Positions 1 to 9,166 are shown, counted from the first letter of the stretch. The stretch is DNA of 64,000 bases from DASTSN01 sp035760665 (GCA_035760665.1 DASTSN010000108.1:4859-68858); one strand, 5' to 3'. The notes: a model not told the origin generated them from the sequence alone. Made by a program: numbers and translations.

Positions 1-1293
1 CAGCCAGCCGTTTGGCGGATTGTATACATGAATCGTTTCATCTACTTTGTACAGACCTGTCCACTCGGTAGCCTTGATGCTACCGTCTACAGGTTTACTC
101 CAGTCATAAGCCGGGTCGCGCTTGGGCATACGGTTACCATGCCAGTAGGCAATGTTCCCGTCAGCGTCTGCATATACAGTGTTATTGGAAATATTACCAA
201 ACAAGGCAAGTGTCTTTTTAAAATCATTAAATCCCCTGGCTTTGGTACGCTGCCAGCATTGAATCAGGCCATTCATCAGCCGGTTATCAGCCCGCATGCT
301 CAGGTATTGGCCATTACGTTTGGCCATGATGGGGCCGTGATGGGTAAATAAAGCGTTGATGGTTTTGGTGGCCAGGCCATCTTCTGTTTTGTACCTGATC
401 TCGATTTTCTTTTCTGTTACCGGGCGTTGCTTGTGCTCGTATTCATATACATAGCCGGCGCCGTTACGTGAAATTTTTTCGATATACGAGTCAGCCGCAT
501 CGGCATAGCTTGAAGTGTGCATCCAGCCACAATGCTCATTGAATCCCTGGTAAATGAAAAACTGGCCCCAGGTAACAGCACCGTAAGCGTTTAAACCTTC
601 TTCGCTTACCATGTGCACTTCCGGCCTGAAATAAAATGTTACATGCGGGTTGATGTATAAAATTGCATGACCATCGGCTGTTATTTTGGGCGAAAAAGCA
701 AAACCGTTAGATCCGGTCACTTTTTCTTCGGGCAGGACTGGTTTTATTGCAACGGGTGCATCGCCTGAGTAAAAATTCTCCAGTTCCTGCATACTGATAT
801 CTGCCGTGCTAATGGCACCGATGCTGCCGTCGGTCCACATCAGCGGGTACCAGGGCTGAAAACGCGACAGCAAGGCCGGTTTTACTGCAGGGTGTTTATA
901 GAGATAATAATTAATGCCGTCAGCAAAGGCATTACACAGTTTTTTCAGCCAGGCGGGTGCACGGTTGTAGTCACGAACAGACGCGGCCGTGTCTATCACC
1001 AGGCGGTTCAGCAGATCATCGTACAAAGACGTGGCGCCTTTTATCTCTGCCATCCGCCCCAATTTTTCCACATAATTCATCTCTACCCTGGGAAAATCAT
1101 CTTCACACTGTGCGTACATCAGGCCAAATACAGCATCAGCATCTGTTTTTCCATAAACGTGCGGAATCCCATAGTTATCCCGGATGATGGTTACTTGCCG
1201 GGCCTGTTTTTCCCATCGACTGATTTCTGTTTTTGAAAATGGCTGGGCATCAACGAACAAAGGAAGGAGTAAAAAAATCAATAACTTGTTCAT
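1..1293 (-). CDS. Penicillin acylase family protein (3' end cut by window edge)
   Basis: About 431 residues are visible, from an ATG at 1291-1293 to the window edge without a stop. Residues 1-16 form a short signal peptide (MNKLLIFLLLPLFVDA). The text then runs through a typical N-terminal alpha-chain segment (RDNYGIPHVYG, near residue 40) to EEKVTGSNGFAF. The Ser of SNGFAF, residue 195, matches the N-terminal nucleophile that becomes residue 1 of the beta chain after autocleavage in Ntn-hydrolases of this family. Further on, HHGPIM and a WHGNRMPKR stretch also fit. These periplasmic enzymes hydrolyse amides such as beta-lactam side chains or acyl-homoserine lactones; the substrate cannot be read from the sequence. 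Family assignment is firm; substrate unknown. Confidence 0.88.
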   Translation of the reverse strand, partial: MNKLLIFLLLPLFVDAQPFSKTEISRWEKQARQVTIIRDNYGIPHVYGKTDADAVFGLMYAQCEDDFPRVEMNYVEKLGRMAEIKGATSLYDDLLNRLVIDTAASVRDYNRAPAWLKKLCNAFADGINYYLYKHPAVKPALLSRFQPWYPLMWTDGSIGAISTADISMQELENFYSGDAPVAIKPVLPEEKVTGSNGFAFSPKITADGHAILYINPHVTFYFRPEVHMVSEEGLNAYGAVTWGQFFIYQGFNEHCGWMHTSSYADAADSYIEKISRNGAGYVYEYEHKQRPVTEKKIEIRYKTEDGLATKTINALFTHHGPIMAKRNGQYLSMRADNRLMNGLIQCWQRTKARGFNDFKKTLALFGNISNNTVYADADGNIAYWHGNRMPKRDPAYDWSKPVDGSIKATEWTGLYKVDETIHVYNPPNGWL

Positions 1294-1425
1294 AAGAAAA
1301 CATTCTACTTATAAAAGGTAAGGTAATAAAATTTTTTACTGTTGAAATGAAATTGTGATCATTGCTCACGGCAATGAGCTACAGACAGAATATTTCTTCT
1401 GCGAGAAGAAGACTGTTTCAAAACA

Positions 1426-3420
1426 TTATCCCTTCCATACGTTGTTTTGTCTGTTACTGTCGGGTAGTTTGTTTTCCGGATCAAGTATTACTGATTTCAC
1501 CGCCTGGTTGGTTGCTATTTGTAGGGTATGAACTGCTCCCTGCAGCCAGGTTTCCACCGGTAATTTTATTTGCTTTACTTGCCCGTCTTGTAAAGAAACC
1601 TGTATCGTCAGCGGTAACGCCATTTTTTGCCGATTCACAATCGTAATCAATAGGCCGTTTTTCGGATCATTGTTCTTATACGTTACTGACTGAATTGCTG
1701 CATCAAATTGCCAGTTGTTGAAAAACCATTCTTTCCAAAACCAGGAGAGGTCTTCACCAGCTTCATTTTCCATGGTTCTGAAAAAATCATCCGGCGCAGG
1801 GTGTTTATAAGCCCAGTGTTCGATGTATTTTTTAAAAGCATAATCAAAACGGTCTTTTCCTAATATTTCTTCCCGCAGTAATACCAGGCCGAAGGCGGGT
1901 TTAAAATACACCAATGGGTGCCGGTACTTTTCACTCAGCATATCAGCTCTTGCCATCATGGAAGGTGCGGCGGAATCTTTTAAGAGTGCTATGATTTCAT
2001 CCGCAGGATTCCCTTTACCCGGCGCATACTCGCCATCCCGTTTGGGAGCGTATTCACCCTTGTTAAATTCGTCGGCAGCATAAACATCTATAAAGGTATT
2101 AAACCCTTCATCCATCCAGGCGTAGCGCCGTTCGTTACTACCGACAATCATCGGAAACCAGTTATGACCAATTTCATGTGCTGTCACCCAGTACAGCTCC
2201 CCGGCTTTATCATTGATACCGTCGAATACTATCCCGGGGTACTCCATGCCTCCGGCAATCCCGGCCTCATTCACCGCTACCGGGTATGGATATACGAACC
2301 ATTTTTCAGAAAAGTATTCGATGGATTTTTTTAAATATTCAGTTGCCCGTCCCCACCTGTCTGATCCTGCACTTTCCACCGGGTATACCGACATGGCCAG
2401 GGCTTTTTTTCCACCTGGTAAATTAACGCGGGCGGCATCCCACATGTAGGCTTTGGAAGCGCCAAAAGCAACGTCCCGGGTATTGTACATCTTAAAATGC
2501 CAGCTGACAGTTCTGGGTGGCAGTATTTTGCCGGCGTCTTTGTTCACTTCTTCTGCAGAACGTATCATCACGGTAGCATCACTTTTTCGGGCAGCAGCCA
2601 GCCTTTCACGTTGTTGTTCGGTAAGTACAGCTGCTTCATTTTGTAAAGCGCCGCTGCCCGCAACCAGCATACCTGCGGGTACGGTAACCGTATAGTCAAA
2701 GTCTCCGTACTCACAGTAAAATTCACCACTACCTAAAAACGGCAGGGTGTTCCAACCCCGTAAATCATCATACACACACATACGAGCATACCATTGCGCC
2801 ACTTCAAATATTTTTCCGTTTTTGGTGGCAAATACATCATTTCTGCCGCCAAAAGCTCCAGGTATCTTGTAGCTGTAACTTATGTGAATTGCCATAGCAT
2901 CTTTTGATGCGAGTGCTTTGGGTAAACGTATCTGCATTCGGGTATCTGTAATGCGATAATCTGCTTTCAGTGTTTGCCCGCTGTATTCAATGGTTACTGA
3001 CTTGAATTCAAAACCGCTGGTATGGGGTTTTTGCGGATTTTCCAATACCGTGGGAAACCGGGTGTAAAAATTTGAACGGGCATCTTCACGGTATGTGTTT
3101 TGATCAAGCTCCAGCCAGAGCGAAGAGAGCGGCCCGGGGCTGTTATTCCTGTAATGAATGGTTTCGGCGCCATCAAGTTTATCAGCCATGGTATCCAGGG
3201 AGGCTTGAAGCTGGTAATCGGCCCTGTTTTGCCAATAAGCCGGACCGGGCAAACCGTTGGCTGCACGAAATTTATTGCCGTTTTTGCTGTAAAAATTTTG
3301 TGCAAATAAAGCATGCGGATCGAAAACAGAATTACCGGGCTGCGATTGGGCAGTGGTTATAAAGTAACTACCAACTACTGCACAGAGCAGCATGAAAACT
3401 TTACAATTCATACGGAACAT
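1426..3420 (-). CDS. M1 family zinc metallopeptidase (aminopeptidase N-like), exported
   Basis: 664 residues with an N-terminal signal peptide ending near AQSQPG. Gluzincin zinc site: HEIGH at residues 415-419 (ligands His415 and His419, catalytic Glu416) and the third ligand Glu438 in WMDEGFN, at the standard 18-residue spacing. The exopeptidase motif appears as GGMEYPG a little upstream, so Glu of GxMEN is kept while Asn is replaced by Tyr. It is followed by a helical C-terminal part. The family cleaves N-terminal amino acids or acts as a broad peptidase; export suggests a periplasmic or surface role in peptide degradation. An alternative ATG lies three codons downstream (3411) and would give a slightly shorter signal peptide. 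It stands alone between the acylase gene and the permease. Confidence 0.9.
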   Translation of the reverse strand: MFRMNCKVFMLLCAVVGSYFITTAQSQPGNSVFDPHALFAQNFYSKNGNKFRAANGLPGPAYWQNRADYQLQASLDTMADKLDGAETIHYRNNSPGPLSSLWLELDQNTYREDARSNFYTRFPTVLENPQKPHTSGFEFKSVTIEYSGQTLKADYRITDTRMQIRLPKALASKDAMAIHISYSYKIPGAFGGRNDVFATKNGKIFEVAQWYARMCVYDDLRGWNTLPFLGSGEFYCEYGDFDYTVTVPAGMLVAGSGALQNEAAVLTEQQRERLAAARKSDATVMIRSAEEVNKDAGKILPPRTVSWHFKMYNTRDVAFGASKAYMWDAARVNLPGGKKALAMSVYPVESAGSDRWGRATEYLKKSIEYFSEKWFVYPYPVAVNEAGIAGGMEYPGIVFDGINDKAGELYWVTAHEIGHNWFPMIVGSNERRYAWMDEGFNTFIDVYAADEFNKGEYAPKRDGEYAPGKGNPADEIIALLKDSAAPSMMARADMLSEKYRHPLVYFKPAFGLVLLREEILGKDRFDYAFKKYIEHWAYKHPAPDDFFRTMENEAGEDLSWFWKEWFFNNWQFDAAIQSVTYKNNDPKNGLLITIVNRQKMALPLTIQVSLQDGQVKQIKLPVETWLQGAVHTLQIATNQAVKSVILDPENKLPDSNRQNNVWKG

Positions 3421-3501
3421 ATTTGTGTAAAGAAGGCAAAGTACTGCATTCTTTCAAGTTTATCGAGCCACAATGAATAAACAGCCGTAAACATGGACTG
3501 C

Positions 3502-4965
3502 TCATCCTACAGCGCCGGTATTTTGTGAGATGATACGGTTTCTTTTTTTATAATAAAAGTAGAGAGGTAAACCACTTAGCGTGCATGTGATACCGGCAAT
3601 CGCTTGTACAGGCTGCACAAGAATACTGTTGATGACCAGGCACAGCGAAAATACAATCAGAATGACGGGTGCAAACGGATAAGCAATCAGCCTGGCAGTA
3701 ATTTTGCCTTCTTTTTTCATTTTGATAAGTGCAGATCCAAGTAACATAAAAAAAAGGAATTCCACCACAATAATAATATTGGTCAGCAAATCAAATGTAC
3801 CCGATACAACCATTATGCAACTCAGGACCATTGAGTACAGCATGGCGATATGCGGTGTTTTATAACGCGGATGAATGCTGGCCGCACGGTTGGGGAAAAA
3901 CTTCTCTTCTGCCATCCGGAAATAAAGCCTCGGGTACGTTGCAATATTTGCATTCAGGGATCCCAGTATACTGATGATGAGTAAAACCGCAATGAAGCCG
4001 GCGCCGGTATTTCCACCAATTATCTTTGCCACCTCCAGGCCAGCTACGCTGTTTTCATCAAGAGATGCCAAGGATTGCACTGGTATCACGTGTATGAAAA
4101 CGGCATTCAGCAAAACAAAAATGATCATGGAAATACCAATACCTGCAATAATAGCTATGGGTATGTTTTTTTGTGGATGTTTTATTTCTCCACCCATGAA
4201 GCCAACACAATACCATCCATCATAAGCCCAGAACGCACTGAGCATGGCTGTAAACAGCCCGTTGGCTAAACTATTGCTGTTAAGATTCGAGGGCACAGGA
4301 GTTGTATTTTCCGTTTGTACATGACCGGTATAGAACAGGCCTGCTACGATGAGCAAGAGGATGCCGGCAATTTTAGCAGTCGTTACAATATTATTGAACC
4401 GCTCTCCTTTTTTTGTTCCTAAAAAATTAATCCAGCTCAGGAGCAGGATCATTGTAATCGCAAAAATTTTTATACCTCCGTTTGCGAAAGGCTGTAAATA
4501 ATTTCCAACCGTAACATGCTGCCACTGGTGCAGCGGGTTGGGCAGGGGAATTAACTCATTAAAGGATTCTGACAGGATAAATGCCAGTGCCGCAATACCA
4601 GCGCTGCCGATCACTAAAAAGCTGGCCCAGCCATACAAAAATGAAAAGAGGTTGCCAAAGCTGAGCCGAAGGTATTCATAAATGCCCCCGGATTCAGTTG
4701 TCAGGCTTGCCAGACCGGCCATGGTAAAAGCGCCGAAAATGGAAATAATACCGGCCAGCACCCAGGCGAGCAGGATATAGTCTTTATCCATCAGGGCAGC
4801 TGACATGGGTGCAATCTTTTTGAATGCCCCGGACCCGATAATAAGATTGGCTACAATCAGTAAAGCCGTTACTAAGCCAAGTGACCTGTCCAGCCGCACC
4901 GGCGCCGGTGCGTTGTTCGCTCCGGGATTATTGGCGGGCACTAAGGGATTATGCCGGTCACTCAT
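3502..4965 (-). CDS. APC superfamily amino acid permease
   Basis: About 487 residues from the ATG at 4963-4965 (MSDRHNPLVP); an upstream ATG at 5040 in the same frame adds 25 polar residues with no family match, so I prefer the shorter form. About twelve hydrophobic segments are visible. The first carries the APC signature IIGSGAFKKIAP, which in the LAT/PotE-like branch binds the substrate backbone; later segments include SAFWAYDGWYCVGFMGGE, the conserved APC helix-6 region. It should import or exchange amino acids across the inner membrane. Substrate is not predictable. No enzyme neighbours point to a pathway. Confidence 0.88.
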   Translation of the reverse strand: MSDRHNPLVPANNPGANNAPAPVRLDRSLGLVTALLIVANLIIGSGAFKKIAPMSAALMDKDYILLAWVLAGIISIFGAFTMAGLASLTTESGGIYEYLRLSFGNLFSFLYGWASFLVIGSAGIAALAFILSESFNELIPLPNPLHQWQHVTVGNYLQPFANGGIKIFAITMILLLSWINFLGTKKGERFNNIVTTAKIAGILLLIVAGLFYTGHVQTENTTPVPSNLNSNSLANGLFTAMLSAFWAYDGWYCVGFMGGEIKHPQKNIPIAIIAGIGISMIIFVLLNAVFIHVIPVQSLASLDENSVAGLEVAKIIGGNTGAGFIAVLLIISILGSLNANIATYPRLYFRMAEEKFFPNRAASIHPRYKTPHIAMLYSMVLSCIMVVSGTFDLLTNIIIVVEFLFFMLLGSALIKMKKEGKITARLIAYPFAPVILIVFSLCLVINSILVQPVQAIAGITCTLSGLPLYFYYKKRNRIISQNTGAVG

Positions 4966-5192
4966 AGAATTTATTATTGCAGTTGCTTGCTGATGTTTCT
5001 GTTTTTTAAAATGATATGCAAACCATCTCCGGTCCGGCATAAGTACAAGCCGGTCATCTTAGTAATGATAAAAGGTTATGCAGCCATATTTAAAACATGC
5101 ATAATACACTAAATATACTCAACTGTGTGGATGTGTTGAAAAATCTCCGGATTTACTGCGAAGCTTATTTCGTATCAAAATCATGTGTTGAA

Positions 5193-5236
5193 GTGACTAA
5201 AATCACTGGCAGCCAGCGGGGCAGAAAATAATTTTA
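5193..5236 (+). promoter_or_regulatory. CRP/FNR-type site and promoter for the 5246-5583 unit
   Basis: GTGA-N6-TCAC (5193-5206, centre 5199.5) is a perfect dyad of the CRP/FNR type. Exactly 29.5 bp downstream begins TAATTTTA (5229-5236), one base from the Bacteroidota -7 consensus TAnnTTTG. With transcription starting near 5241 the site centre falls at about -41.5, the class II activator position. The same spacing occurs before ccoI and before ccoS. Seen directly: the dyad and spacing. Inferred: activation by a CRP/FNR-family regulator encoded elsewhere. Confidence 0.6.
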
Positions 5237-5245
5237 CAGCGTCGA

Positions 5246-5350
5246 ATGAAGCAGTTAAATAAAATCAAAAAAATCCTGGTATCCTTATTTGTCTGTATCG
5301 CTATGGTAACCGGAATGGTGCAAGTGGTGGATTGGTTTGATAAACATTAA
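5246..5350 (+). CDS. 34-residue predicted single-span membrane protein
   Basis: A short frame, ATG to TAA, giving a basic N-terminus (MKQLNKIKK), one hydrophobic span (about residues 10-29) and a short charged tail ending in DWFDKH. It starts only a few bases after the predicted transcription start of the CRP/FNR-type promoter at 5193-5236 and ends 14 bp before the next gene, so it would be the first gene of a two-gene unit. I do not recognise a family. It could instead be an untranslated leader; position and composition favour a real small protein, but moderately. Confidence 0.45.
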   Translation: MKQLNKIKKILVSLFVCIAMVTGMVQVVDWFDKH

Positions 5351-5364
5351 ACAATTCCATAGAT

Positions 5365-5583
5365 ATGAAAAAGAATATCGGTTTAGCGGATCGTATTATC
5401 CGCATTGTAGTGGGTGTGTTGCTGGGGTATTTTTATTTTGGTAATGTCCTGGCTGGGACGGCCGGAATTGTTTCCCTTGCGGCCGGGGCCATACTTATCC
5501 TGACAAGCCTGGTAAGTTTTTGCCCATTATATGCAATTTTTGGTTTAAACACCTGTTCTGCAAAAAAAACAGGTACATCGTAG
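5365..5583 (+). CDS. Small membrane protein with YgaP-like transmembrane domain (DUF2892)
   Basis: 72 residues: MKKNIGLADRIIRIVVGVLL followed by two hydrophobic spans (about 11-28 and 34-54) and a CPLYAIFGLNTC ending. The opening N-x-G-x-x-D-R-x-x-R and the final CPLY..G-N-T-C are the hallmarks of the DUF2892 / YgaP transmembrane family, which in other proteins is attached to rhodanese domains. The two conserved Cys suggest sulfur or metal chemistry, but no function is established for the stand-alone form. It follows the 34-residue frame and ends just before a terminator. Confidence 0.85.
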   Translation: MKKNIGLADRIIRIVVGVLLGYFYFGNVLAGTAGIVSLAAGAILILTSLVSFCPLYAIFGLNTCSAKKTGTS

Positions 5584-5604
5584 TTGGTTGGTGATAGAAG
5601 CACG

Positions 5605-5638
5605 AGGCGATTCCGAGAGGGGTCGCCTTATTTTTTTT
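5605..5638 (+). terminator. Rho-independent terminator after the DUF2892 gene
   Basis: AGGCGA (5605-5610) pairs with TCGCCT (5623-5628) around a 12-nt loop, followed by a run of eight T at 5631-5638. It ends the short plus-strand unit and abuts the stop codon of the convergent hydrolase gene. Confidence 0.75.
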
Positions 5639-6452
5639 GTAAAAAATCAATGACGGCCCGGGAAAACGCTGCCGTTCCATTAGCTGTGTTGTGTACGCCG
5701 GGTACTTCCTGGTATTTTGCCCCGGGGATCAGCGTCATTAACTCTTTGGCTGAACCATTGTCGGTATCCTGGTCGCCGCAAATAAGCAGTACTGGTTTTT
5801 TTATTCTGGCCAGTTCTGCTTTAGTGGTGGAGGGCTGCGCCTTTTGCAGGTAAGCCAGCGCCAGCTGGTCAAGCTGTTGCTGCTGCACATATTTCACCAT
5901 GCTTTCCAGTTCTTTAACCGTATCGCCCATCAGGGCATGGTAAAACAGGATGCGGCGTGGCCATTCAGGATTTGTAAAATCGGCGCCCAAACCTCCCATG
6001 ACTGCTTTCGTCACCCGCTTATCCAGTACCAGCAGCCGGGACACAATGATGGAGCCCCGGGAATACCCTACGACTTCATATTTTTTTAAATGCAAACGGC
6101 TGGCCAGTGCCATAATATCTTTTGCTTCCGCATCCTGCTCGTAGGCTTCGGGGTTGTGTGGTTTATCAGACTGGCCGTTGCCGCGCAGGTCGGGAATAAT
6201 TACCTTATAACCTTTTTCCAAAAGATCGCTGTACAGCGCTGTTCGTTTCCACGACTGACCGTTCACAATAAAACCATGCACCAGTATTACCGGAGTGCCG
6301 TTCCCCTTTACTTCATAATAAATTTTTGTACCGTCGAAAGAGGAAAATACTGAGCCGCTGTCTTTTTGTGCAGTGACCTGCAGGCCGGCCAGGAGGAGCA
6401 GCAACGGCAGCAGGCCGGGGCTAAAAATTTTTTTCAGAAGCAAGGATCGCAT
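5628..6452 (-). CDS. Alpha/beta hydrolase, exported
   Basis: 274 residues from the ATG at 6450-6452. A longer frame (to 6527) would overlap the upstream gene by about 60 bp and put 25 polar residues before a clear signal peptide (MRSLLLKKIFSPGLLPLLLL...VTAQ), so the short start is chosen. Fold markers: VILVHGF oxyanion region, nucleophile elbow GYSRGS, a late Asp in LLICGDQDTDN and the catalytic His in VPGVHNTANG. Probably a periplasmic or lipid-facing esterase or peptidase-like hydrolase of unknown substrate. It is 16 bp downstream of the next gene and probably cotranscribed with it. Confidence 0.85.
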   Translation of the reverse strand: MRSLLLKKIFSPGLLPLLLLLAGLQVTAQKDSGSVFSSFDGTKIYYEVKGNGTPVILVHGFIVNGQSWKRTALYSDLLEKGYKVIIPDLRGNGQSDKPHNPEAYEQDAEAKDIMALASRLHLKKYEVVGYSRGSIIVSRLLVLDKRVTKAVMGGLGADFTNPEWPRRILFYHALMGDTVKELESMVKYVQQQQLDQLALAYLQKAQPSTTKAELARIKKPVLLICGDQDTDNGSAKELMTLIPGAKYQEVPGVHNTANGTAAFSRAVIDFLQKK

Positions 6453-6468
6453 CGTGTTGATTTGAACG

Positions 6469-7011
6469 TTATTCACCGGCGCTTTTTTCGCCCACAAACC
6501 ACTGTTCTTTATTTTTAAACAATACATTAAACGTGGTGAGTGAACCGTAGCAACGGGTGATGTATTGCTGCAGGTTAACTTTTTCTTCGTCGCTCAGTTT
6601 TTTGTTACTGTTGATATTTTGCTCCAGCACCCGCAACCTGTCCCGGAGCATGACTATTTTGTGAAAAAAATCTTCGATTGGTATTTCTTTTGGCTTCTGG
6701 GTTTTATCAGCCGGTTGCAAAATCATCAGGCCATGTTGCCAGCGGTCGCCCAGTGGTACGCTTTCCGGCACACCGCCCCATAGCCGCAAAATTTTCAGCA
6801 GCGATTTTTCGACGTCACTGTGTGTTTCAATTTCTTCCGATACATTTTCCGGTATTATTTCTTCCAGGTTCGGATCTGCTTTATCTATTTCTTTTATGCC
6901 GTGGTGAAGAAAGGAAATAAGGTACGTGGCATAGCGGATGCCGACAATGACACCCGGTCCATGCTGTGTGTGTTGCAGCCTGGTACCAATGCCAAGCGTT
7001 AATTGCTCCAT
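6469..7011 (-). CDS. Conserved hypothetical protein, cytoplasmic, 180 aa
   Basis: No signal peptide or membrane span. The first 45 residues (LGIGTRLQHTQHGPGVIVGI) have the look of a small beta-barrel of the type seen in CarD/UvrD-tail-like domains (x-V-x-H-x-x-x-G-x-G-x-V), followed by a helical, charged C-terminal half (residues 120-160) rich in Lys/Glu that may form a coiled coil. I believe it belongs to a family widespread in Chitinophagaceae but I do not know a function. The KOW/CarD resemblance is an inference from one motif only. Confidence 0.7.
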   Translation of the reverse strand: MEQLTLGIGTRLQHTQHGPGVIVGIRYATYLISFLHHGIKEIDKADPNLEEIIPENVSEEIETHSDVEKSLLKILRLWGGVPESVPLGDRWQHGLMILQPADKTQKPKEIPIEDFFHKIVMLRDRLRVLEQNINSNKKLSDEEKVNLQQYITRCYGSLTTFNVLFKNKEQWFVGEKSAGE

Positions 7012-7153
7012 AAACGAGTTTTATAAGCAAATGTATTGGCATTTCTTTATTTACAGAGGTAATAAAAGGAACAGCAGTAGTAGAAAAACATCATTTGCCG
7101 GCTCTGCAGCTCTCTGTCCTAAAATCTGCTTTTACCATTCGCTTTCAACCAGA

Positions 7154-7960
7154 TTACTTCTCTTCCTTTTTGGCATCAGGCCGCAGTGCTTTTTCGGCTT
7201 TATACCGTTCAAAGGAGGCCTTAATGAAAGACTGAAAATCATAATCAGACGTGTACAGCGTTATTTCATACGAAGGCCTGTATTGGGTCATAAAACTATC
7301 CAGTTCATCCCCGTCAAGCCCCGTCAGCCTGCGAACCAGCGCTTTTGAAAACCGGTGATCAATGAACTTATCCTGTTCCTGCTGCAGCAGCCGCTGCTGG
7401 AATTTCTGCATATTCCTGTTCTTGCGAAACTGGAATACCCGTATCAGCTCGTCCACATCAATACCGGCACCTGTGGGGCCAATGCTGGTCAGCGAACTGA
7501 CGGTAGGTTTGTGGAAGTTGAAGATTTTTTCATATTCAATGCGGTTGCGGATAGAGTCGAGTTTGTAATTGCGCTGCACCACTTTCACCTCTTTTAGTAC
7601 AGGTATATTCACCTGCAAGGCAATATCGAACTGCGTGAAATCGGCGATTTTTTTTATTGGAAATTTAATAGTCGGCTTATTCAGGTACGAAAACCAGATA
7701 GAATCTGTCATTGATACTTCTATTGCATAATGGCCTTCGCTGTTGGTAACTGCACCTTTTCCCGCTGTTGTCAACACGCTGACGGCTTCCAGCGGATAGG
7801 TGCGGGAACTGTCGTAAACGGTGCCTTTCAAAACAAAGGACTGTGCAAGCGATGGCTGCACAAGCAGGATCAGCAATGCTGCAGCTGCGATGGAAAAAAT
7901 ATTTGCTTTTCTCTTTATCAAAATGAATGAAAGCAGGGCAAGTAACAAAAGAAATTGCAA
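7154..7960 (-). CDS. Exported protein with carboxypeptidase-like regulatory domain
   Basis: 268 residues. After an N-terminal hydrophobic region ending in PSLAQ, residues 42-95 (LKGTVYDSSRTYPLEAVSVL ... GAVTNSEGHYAIEV) form a CarboxypepD_reg-like beta-sandwich, a domain common at the N-terminus of Bacteroidota outer-membrane proteins. The rest is charged and helical (FRKNRNMQKFQQRLLQQEQ), with no TonB-dependent barrel. It is of the length and type of periplasmic accessory proteins of unknown function. The true start may be a TTG at 7919-7921, which would place IKRK at the head of a normal signal peptide. Confidence 0.75.
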   Translation of the reverse strand: MQFLLLLALLSFILIKRKANIFSIAAAALLILLVQPSLAQSFVLKGTVYDSSRTYPLEAVSVLTTAGKGAVTNSEGHYAIEVSMTDSIWFSYLNKPTIKFPIKKIADFTQFDIALQVNIPVLKEVKVVQRNYKLDSIRNRIEYEKIFNFHKPTVSSLTSIGPTGAGIDVDELIRVFQFRKNRNMQKFQQRLLQQEQDKFIDHRFSKALVRRLTGLDGDELDSFMTQYRPSYEITLYTSDYDFQSFIKASFERYKAEKALRPDAKKEEK

Positions 7961-8043
7961 AATGATTGATAAAAAGGCGGGCTATTTTTATAAATAAAAT
8001 GCTGTACGTTGGCAGGATTTGCAGTAAAGCCATGTTGGCGGCA

Positions 8044-8958
8044 TTACGGATGCTGCAGGCCGGCCACAATCAGTTGTTCGATTACAACCGGGTAATGCTG
8101 ATGTTCCAGTTCGTGAATGCGCCGCGCAAGAGATTCCGGGTTGTCATTTTTCATTACCGGGCACCGGGCCTGGAAAATAAGCTGGCCATGATCGTACAAA
8201 TCGTCTACGTAATGAATACTGATGCCGCTTTCTTTATCCCCGGCTGCCAGTACAGCCTCGTGCACATGCTGGCCGTACATGCCTTTTCCACCATAAGCGG
8301 GCAGCAGGGCGGGATGAATATTTATAATACGTTGGTGAAAGGAGCGGATTAGTAAAGCCGGGACTTTCCACAGAAAACCGGCGAGCACAATAAACTGAAT
8401 ATGTTTTTCCTTTAACTCATCCACGTAAGCATTACCGCGGAAAAATTTTTCTTTTTCGATCAGTAAGGCAGGAATGTGCTCATTTTGGGCAATGGCCAGT
8501 ACGCCGGCTGTTGGTTTGTTACAAATAATCAGCGCTACATTAATAATCGAGGAATGCCGAAAATGATCAATGATTTTTTGTGCATTGGAACCCGCACCCG
8601 ATGCAAAGATGGCAATGGAAACCGGCGGATGAAAAGACTGATTCACGGGCACTTCGTGATTTTCAATTGCCGGTGCAGGAGTATGTACACCCATCCGTCC
8701 TGCCATTTTAACCAGGTAGCGGCTGAAAAAACCATACTGGCCAAATGGAACACTGACGGTCATCACAGCCACAGGCCAAAGTAATGTAACTAACATTAAA
8801 TATATCATGATCCACAGCAACTGGTGCTCAATCTCCCACCAGCCGATAATTTTCCTGGCGGCAAGCCCTGTAAGACTTCCGCCAATTGCAAAAGTGCAAA
8901 GGATGAGCACCAGTTGTAACGGGGAAACCTTCCATTTTTGCAGCAGTTTGTTGAACAT
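8044..8958 (-). CDS. purN: Phosphoribosylglycinamide formyltransferase fused to an N-terminal two-span membrane domain
   Basis: 304 residues from ATG 8956-8958 (a longer frame to 9015 adds 19 unconvincing residues). Residues 1-95 contain two hydrophobic spans (about 13-33 and 47-70) and resemble a small Bacteroidota membrane family (DUF6787, from memory). Residues 112-304 are a complete GART: IAIFASGAGSNAQ phosphate loop, NIHPALLP with the catalytic Asn and His, and DDLYDHGQ with the catalytic Asp. GART transfers the formyl group of 10-formyl-THF to GAR in purine synthesis; the usual enzyme is soluble and near 200 residues. The frame is uninterrupted across the join. Divergent from the actA operon. 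Confidence 0.85.
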   Translation of the reverse strand: MFNKLLQKWKVSPLQLVLILCTFAIGGSLTGLAARKIIGWWEIEHQLLWIMIYLMLVTLLWPVAVMTVSVPFGQYGFFSRYLVKMAGRMGVHTPAPAIENHEVPVNQSFHPPVSIAIFASGAGSNAQKIIDHFRHSSIINVALIICNKPTAGVLAIAQNEHIPALLIEKEKFFRGNAYVDELKEKHIQFIVLAGFLWKVPALLIRSFHQRIINIHPALLPAYGGKGMYGQHVHEAVLAAGDKESGISIHYVDDLYDHGQLIFQARCPVMKNDNPESLARRIHELEHQHYPVVIEQLIVAGLQHP

Positions 8959-9166
8959 GTGATTATTTTCAGGTAAATAAATCAGGCGAAACTGAAAACC
9001 TTTTTTGTGGAGCAAATATCGTGTAAAGAGAACCAGATTTTCACATTTATCAAACCATGTTTAATAGCTGACGAATACGTGACACATATTATCAAACAAT
9101 GGTAAGTGTTGCCGTAAAATTCGCTGAAAGGCAAGCTGGTAGCGAGTTAAAAAAATTTTAAACAGG

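Noticed and set aside
892..1236. Plus-strand frames at 0-1.2 kb
   Set aside because: Antisense to the penicillin-acylase-like gene, which reads continuously on the minus strand with catalytic motifs.
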